From NCBI GenBank assembly GCA_958352845.1, contig CATWQC010000045.1, forward strand, positions 1 through 7,847: a stretch of 7,847 nt of DNA. The letters are read 5' to 3'. The position numbers and the translations under genes were made by a program. The notes below the pieces were generated by a model, which did not search any database, was not told the origin of the DNA, and saw only the letters and a list, made by a program, of their open reading frames with translations. This document shows, in pieces, positions 5,311 through 7,847 of the stretch. Positions within the stretch are counted from its first letter, which is position 1, and every line of letters starts with the position of its first letter. Origin of the DNA: an uncultured Collinsella sp. (lineage in GTDB: Bacteria > Actinomycetota > Coriobacteriia > Coriobacteriales > Coriobacteriaceae).

Positions 5311-7386
5311 CTAGCGCAGATATGCCTTCGCGTTGCCCAAGCTGTAGGCGATCGTCGAGCCGTTGTGCAGCAGTGACGACGTCTGCGGAGTGATCATGCC
5401 GGTAATGCCCAATGCCAACAGCGCCGAGTTGGTGAGCATCACCTTGGAATACGAACTCGTCAGACGGTCGATAAGCCCCTGACTCATGCGGCGTAGACGC
5501 ACGATTGCAGCCAGATCAGTATCGGTCAGGATGATGTCGGCGACCTCCTTGGCGATGTCACTTCCACCGCCCATGGCCAGACCAACATCGGCCAGACCCA
5601 GCGCCGGTGAGTCGTTGACGCCGTCGCCCACCATGGCAACGTGGCGCCCCTCGCCCTTAATGCGCTCAACATACGCGTACTTGTCCTCGGGCAGTAGCTC
5701 GGCCTTAAACTCGTCGACACCTGCCTCGCGAGCAATGCGCTCGGCCGTGCGTTCCGAGTCGCCCGTGAGCATGACCACGTGCTTTACGCCCAACGCGTGC
5801 AAGTCGGCGATGGCCTCGCGGACCCCGGGCTTGAGCGGATCCTCGATGCCGAGCACGCCCACAACGGTGCCATCGACCGCCAGATACAGCGGCGACAGGC
5901 CCTGCATCTGGGACTCAATGCGCTCCTTAATGTCGGACTCGAGCTGCGCGCCCTCGTCCTCAAATACAAAGTGCGCGGAACCGATGATGGCGCGACGCCC
6001 TTCAATGGACGAAGCGATGCCGTGCGCCACGATGTACTCGACCGCAGCGTGACGCTCGCGGTGCTCGAGCCCGCGCTCGCGTGCCGCATTGACCACGGCG
6101 CGTGCCACCGGATGCGGGAAATGCTCCTCTAAGCAGGCGGAAAGGCGCAGAACCTCGTCCTCGCTCCAGCCATCGGTGGTGAGCACGCAGGCAAGACGCG
6201 GCTGCGCCTCGGTGAGCGTGCCGGTCTTATCAAACACGATGGTATCGGCCTTGGCAAACGACTCAAAGTACTTCGCGCCCTTCACCATCACCCCCATCTT
6301 GGCTGCATCGCTCATGGCGGTCATGACGGCAACGGAACCCGTGAGCTTGAGTGCGCACGAGTAGTCGACCATCAGTGCCGCTGAGGTCTTGATGAGGCTG
6401 CGGGTGGTAAGCGCAACCAGGCCCGCGAGCAGGAAGTTCCACGGGACGATCTTGTTGGCAAGGTCCTCCATATGCGACTGACCCTCGGACTTGAGTGAGT
6501 CGGCGGTCTGCACGAGCGAGACGATCGAGCGCAGCTTGGTCTGCGCCGTGTTGGCGCGCACGCGCACCAAGATGCTGCCGTCTTCCACGACAGTTCCGGC
6601 GAACACGTCGTCGCCTGCGCTGCGCTCGACGGCAAGCGGCTCGCCGGTCAGGGTCGCCTGGTTGACCATGGCGCTCCCCTGTTCGACCACACCGTCAATG
6701 CAGATGGACATGCCGGTGCGTACGGCGACCAGATCGCCGGGCTCGAGCTCGGTCGCAGCAACGCTCACCTCGGTGTCGCCGACGACCTTTTGCGCCTTGT
6801 CGGGCACATCGAGCAGCGAGTTGATGAGCTCGTTTTCGCTCATGGCGCGGGTGTAGTCCTCGAGCAGCTCGCCCACGTTGAGCAGGAACATCGTCTGGCC
6901 CGCGGTGTCGACGTCGCGCTTGACGAACGAAATGCCGATGGCCGAAGCGTCGAGCACAGGAACGGTCAGGCGCGGCTGCGCCAGCTCATGAAGGGCAGCG
7001 CGCAAAAATGCCATGTAACCGGCCACGACAAACACCGCACGCAGAGGCGTCGGCAAGAACCAGCGACGTGCGTAATGGGCACCGACGAGTGTCGCCAGGT
7101 CCATAACGAGTTTATGCTTGCGCGGCTCGAGTTGCATCACGTAGCCCGACTTGGCATCGGCGATAGCTTGAGCATCGAGTGCGCCCAAGGCGTCGAGCAC
7201 GCTCGCGCGGCGCGGCTCGTCGTACTCCAGCGCCATCTGGCCAATACGGCCGTAAACGCGCACCTTGTGCACGCCGTCGATATCGCCGCTGAGCTTAAGA
7301 AGTGCATCGAGATCGCTCTCTGGCACAGGACCCGCCAATTGAAGACGGGTCCTGCCGGGGATCTCGCTAATAATCGAGAATCTCAT
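5311..7386 (-). CDS. P1B-type heavy-metal-transporting ATPase with YSC motif
   Basis: This is an ATP-driven membrane pump for a transition metal. The 691 residues show, in order: an N-terminal ferredoxin-like segment (EIPGRTRLQL.., 8-56) that lacks the CxxC of metal-binding HMA domains; membrane segments around 113-155; the actuator-domain TLTGEP (245-250); the transport-site helix with YSC (342-344) where CPC or SPC is usual; DKTGT with the phosphorylated Asp386; the HP motif (425-426) that defines P1B pumps; TGD (541-543); GDGVNDSPAL (587-596); and a C-terminal LLHNGSTIA (672-680). The length is normal. The ATG fits the conserved opening, although its Shine-Dalgarno is weak (AGG), suggesting coupling to the DUF6110-like gene 18 bases upstream. 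Ion specificity is unknown; the unusual motif argues against assuming copper or zinc. Confidence 0.93.
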   Translation of the reverse strand: MRFSIISEIPGRTRLQLAGPVPESDLDALLKLSGDIDGVHKVRVYGRIGQMALEYDEPRRASVLDALGALDAQAIADAKSGYVMQLEPRKHKLVMDLATLVGAHYARRWFLPTPLRAVFVVAGYMAFLRAALHELAQPRLTVPVLDASAIGISFVKRDVDTAGQTMFLLNVGELLEDYTRAMSENELINSLLDVPDKAQKVVGDTEVSVAATELEPGDLVAVRTGMSICIDGVVEQGSAMVNQATLTGEPLAVERSAGDDVFAGTVVEDGSILVRVRANTAQTKLRSIVSLVQTADSLKSEGQSHMEDLANKIVPWNFLLAGLVALTTRSLIKTSAALMVDYSCALKLTGSVAVMTAMSDAAKMGVMVKGAKYFESFAKADTIVFDKTGTLTEAQPRLACVLTTDGWSEDEVLRLSACLEEHFPHPVARAVVNAARERGLEHRERHAAVEYIVAHGIASSIEGRRAIIGSAHFVFEDEGAQLESDIKERIESQMQGLSPLYLAVDGTVVGVLGIEDPLKPGVREAIADLHALGVKHVVMLTGDSERTAERIAREAGVDEFKAELLPEDKYAYVERIKGEGRHVAMVGDGVNDSPALGLADVGLAMGGGSDIAKEVADIILTDTDLAAIVRLRRMSQGLIDRLTSSYSKVMLTNSALLALGITGMITPQTSSLLHNGSTIAYSLGNAKAYLR

Positions 7387-7404
7387 TGTTTATGCCTGGG
7401 AGCG

Positions 7405-7650
7405 CTACTCGGCTGCCTTGTCCGCAGCGGCCTCGCTCTGGGTGAGATAGGCAGCCTCGGCAACCATATCGTCGACCTCGGCCTTGGCCTGCTCAACCAT
7501 GTCCTGGTAGCCGTTCTTGATGCGCATGCCGCACGCAATGCCCTGCACGCAGGCATTCTTGACCGGAGCGCTGGTAAGCAGCTTGATGCCGGCCGTGCCA
7601 AGCAGAAAACCGCCACCGACAAGCAGGGTGTTAAAAGTCGACTTCTTCAT
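7405..7650 (-). CDS. DUF6110-like small membrane-anchored protein, partner of the ATPase
   Basis: The 81-residue product starts MKKSTFNTLLVGGGFLLGTAGIKLLTS, a short hydrophobic helix (about 6-25) with the GGxLxGTAGxKLL pattern typical of DUF6110 proteins. Next is a short region with Cys34 and Cys40 (NACVQGIACG), then an acidic, probably helical tail rich in Ala, Glu and Asp. Small proteins of this family are commonly encoded beside P1B ATPases of the YSC kind, from which a role in metal delivery or pump regulation is inferred. The frame is open far upstream, but the ATG at 7650 has GGGAG seven bases before it and matches the family start. It ends 18 bases before the ATPase gene, so both are one operon. 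Confidence 0.85.
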   Translation of the reverse strand: MKKSTFNTLLVGGGFLLGTAGIKLLTSAPVKNACVQGIACGMRIKNGYQDMVEQAKAEVDDMVAEAAYLTQSEAAADKAAE

Positions 7651-7666
7651 GTTGCTTCTCCCTTTT

Positions 7667-7698
7667 GCCGCACAAGCGCGGCATGGTGCCTTAGCACC
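7667..7698 (-). other. Two adjacent hairpins in the leader of the DUF6110-ATPase operon
   Basis: On the minus strand GGTGC-TAAG-GCACC (7685-7698) is followed two bases later by GCCGC-GCTTGT-GCGGC (7667-7682), which ends four bases before the GGGAG ribosome binding site. Neither is followed by a U run. Such an arrangement could control access to the ribosome binding site; that is inference. Confidence 0.4.
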
Positions 7699-7734
7699 CG
7701 AGTTCATTAGTTTGCTCGAGCACGCTTTTGAGAC

Positions 7735-7777
7735 TAGTTTAGTCGAACTATTATGGTCAACCAAAGTTAACCTTTGG
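7735..7777 (-). promoter_or_regulatory. Likely promoter/operator of the DUF6110-ATPase operon
   Basis: This AT-rich stretch contains the near-palindrome CCAAAGTTAACCTTTGG (7761-7777). On the minus strand it also contains two direct copies of GGTTRAC set ten bases apart, and TAGTT-N6-AACTA (7735-7750). A possible promoter is TTGGTT-N17-TAAACT; TTGACC nearby has no good -10 partner at normal spacing. The clustered symmetric elements fit a site for a metal-responsive regulator, not encoded in this window. Confidence 0.4.
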
Positions 7778-7847
7778 AAATCTTGGTCCCCTTTCCTACA
7801 GCTGCCAGTCCGCCGACTCCTTTTGCAGTGCGACCATACGGGCAAAT

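Noticed and set aside
6790..7710. Plus-strand 306-codon frame
   Set aside because: It is antisense to the ATPase and DUF6110-like genes, both supported by motifs and ribosome binding sites.
7651..7845. Extension of the DUF6110-like gene to an ATG at 7845
   Set aside because: The added residues are basic and unlike the family, and cover the AT-rich promoter region; the ATG at 7650 has GGGAG and fits the family opening.

Overview
The window looks like chromosomal DNA from a high-GC Gram-positive of the Actinomycetota, most likely class Coriobacteriia (a Collinsella-like gut bacterium). This rests on the rplM-rpsI-glmM order familiar from Actinobacteria, GC-rich codon use, strong AGGAGG-type ribosome binding sites, some GTG starts, and a 7 kb metal ATPase/DUF6110 pair of the kind seen in gut anaerobes. 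The genus is an inference from memory; no search was run.

Layout. Bases 1-1600 hold a ribosomal protein unit read leftwards: a clear promoter (1564-1591), a short leader hairpin, rplM (L13), rpsI (S9) two bases later, a terminator (582-625), then glmM, cut by the window edge. Bases 1655-2533 encode a patatin-like lipid hydrolase, also leftward. Bases 2534-3211 contain no credible gene but are the strangest part of the window. They hold a four-and-a-half-unit tandem array with a 62-base period built from alternating GGAAA-N5-TCCC motifs. They also hold two identical 50-base direct repeats that carry 17 bases of the tmRNA T-arm in the opposite orientation, separated by a hairpin-rich spacer. 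Bases 3212-3575 are the tmRNA gene (ssrA, leftward), with its tag reading frame and a strong terminator.

A divergent intergenic region follows, then an acidic, probably helical hypothetical protein read rightwards (3813-4247). Convergent to it is a type II toxin-antitoxin pair (PIN-domain toxin 4306-4821, RelB/DinJ-like antitoxin 4818-5171) with its own promoter and a palindrome at the predicted transcription start. The last third is a leftward two-gene operon: a small membrane-anchored DUF6110-like protein (7405-7650) and a P1B-type metal-transporting ATPase (5311-7386) with a YSC motif where CPC is usual. A strong terminator follows immediately upstream of the toxin-antitoxin promoter.

How the parts work together: the left side is core translation (L13, S9, tmRNA ribosome rescue) and cell-wall precursor supply (GlmM). 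The right side is accessory: metal handling by the ATPase and its small partner, and a toxin-antitoxin module. The 62-base array and the tmRNA-T-arm repeats sit between the core ribosome-rescue gene and the patatin gene. They are the best candidates for something undescribed, possibly a multi-site protein-binding region, a structured repeat family, or the scar of an element that used the tmRNA 3' end as its target.
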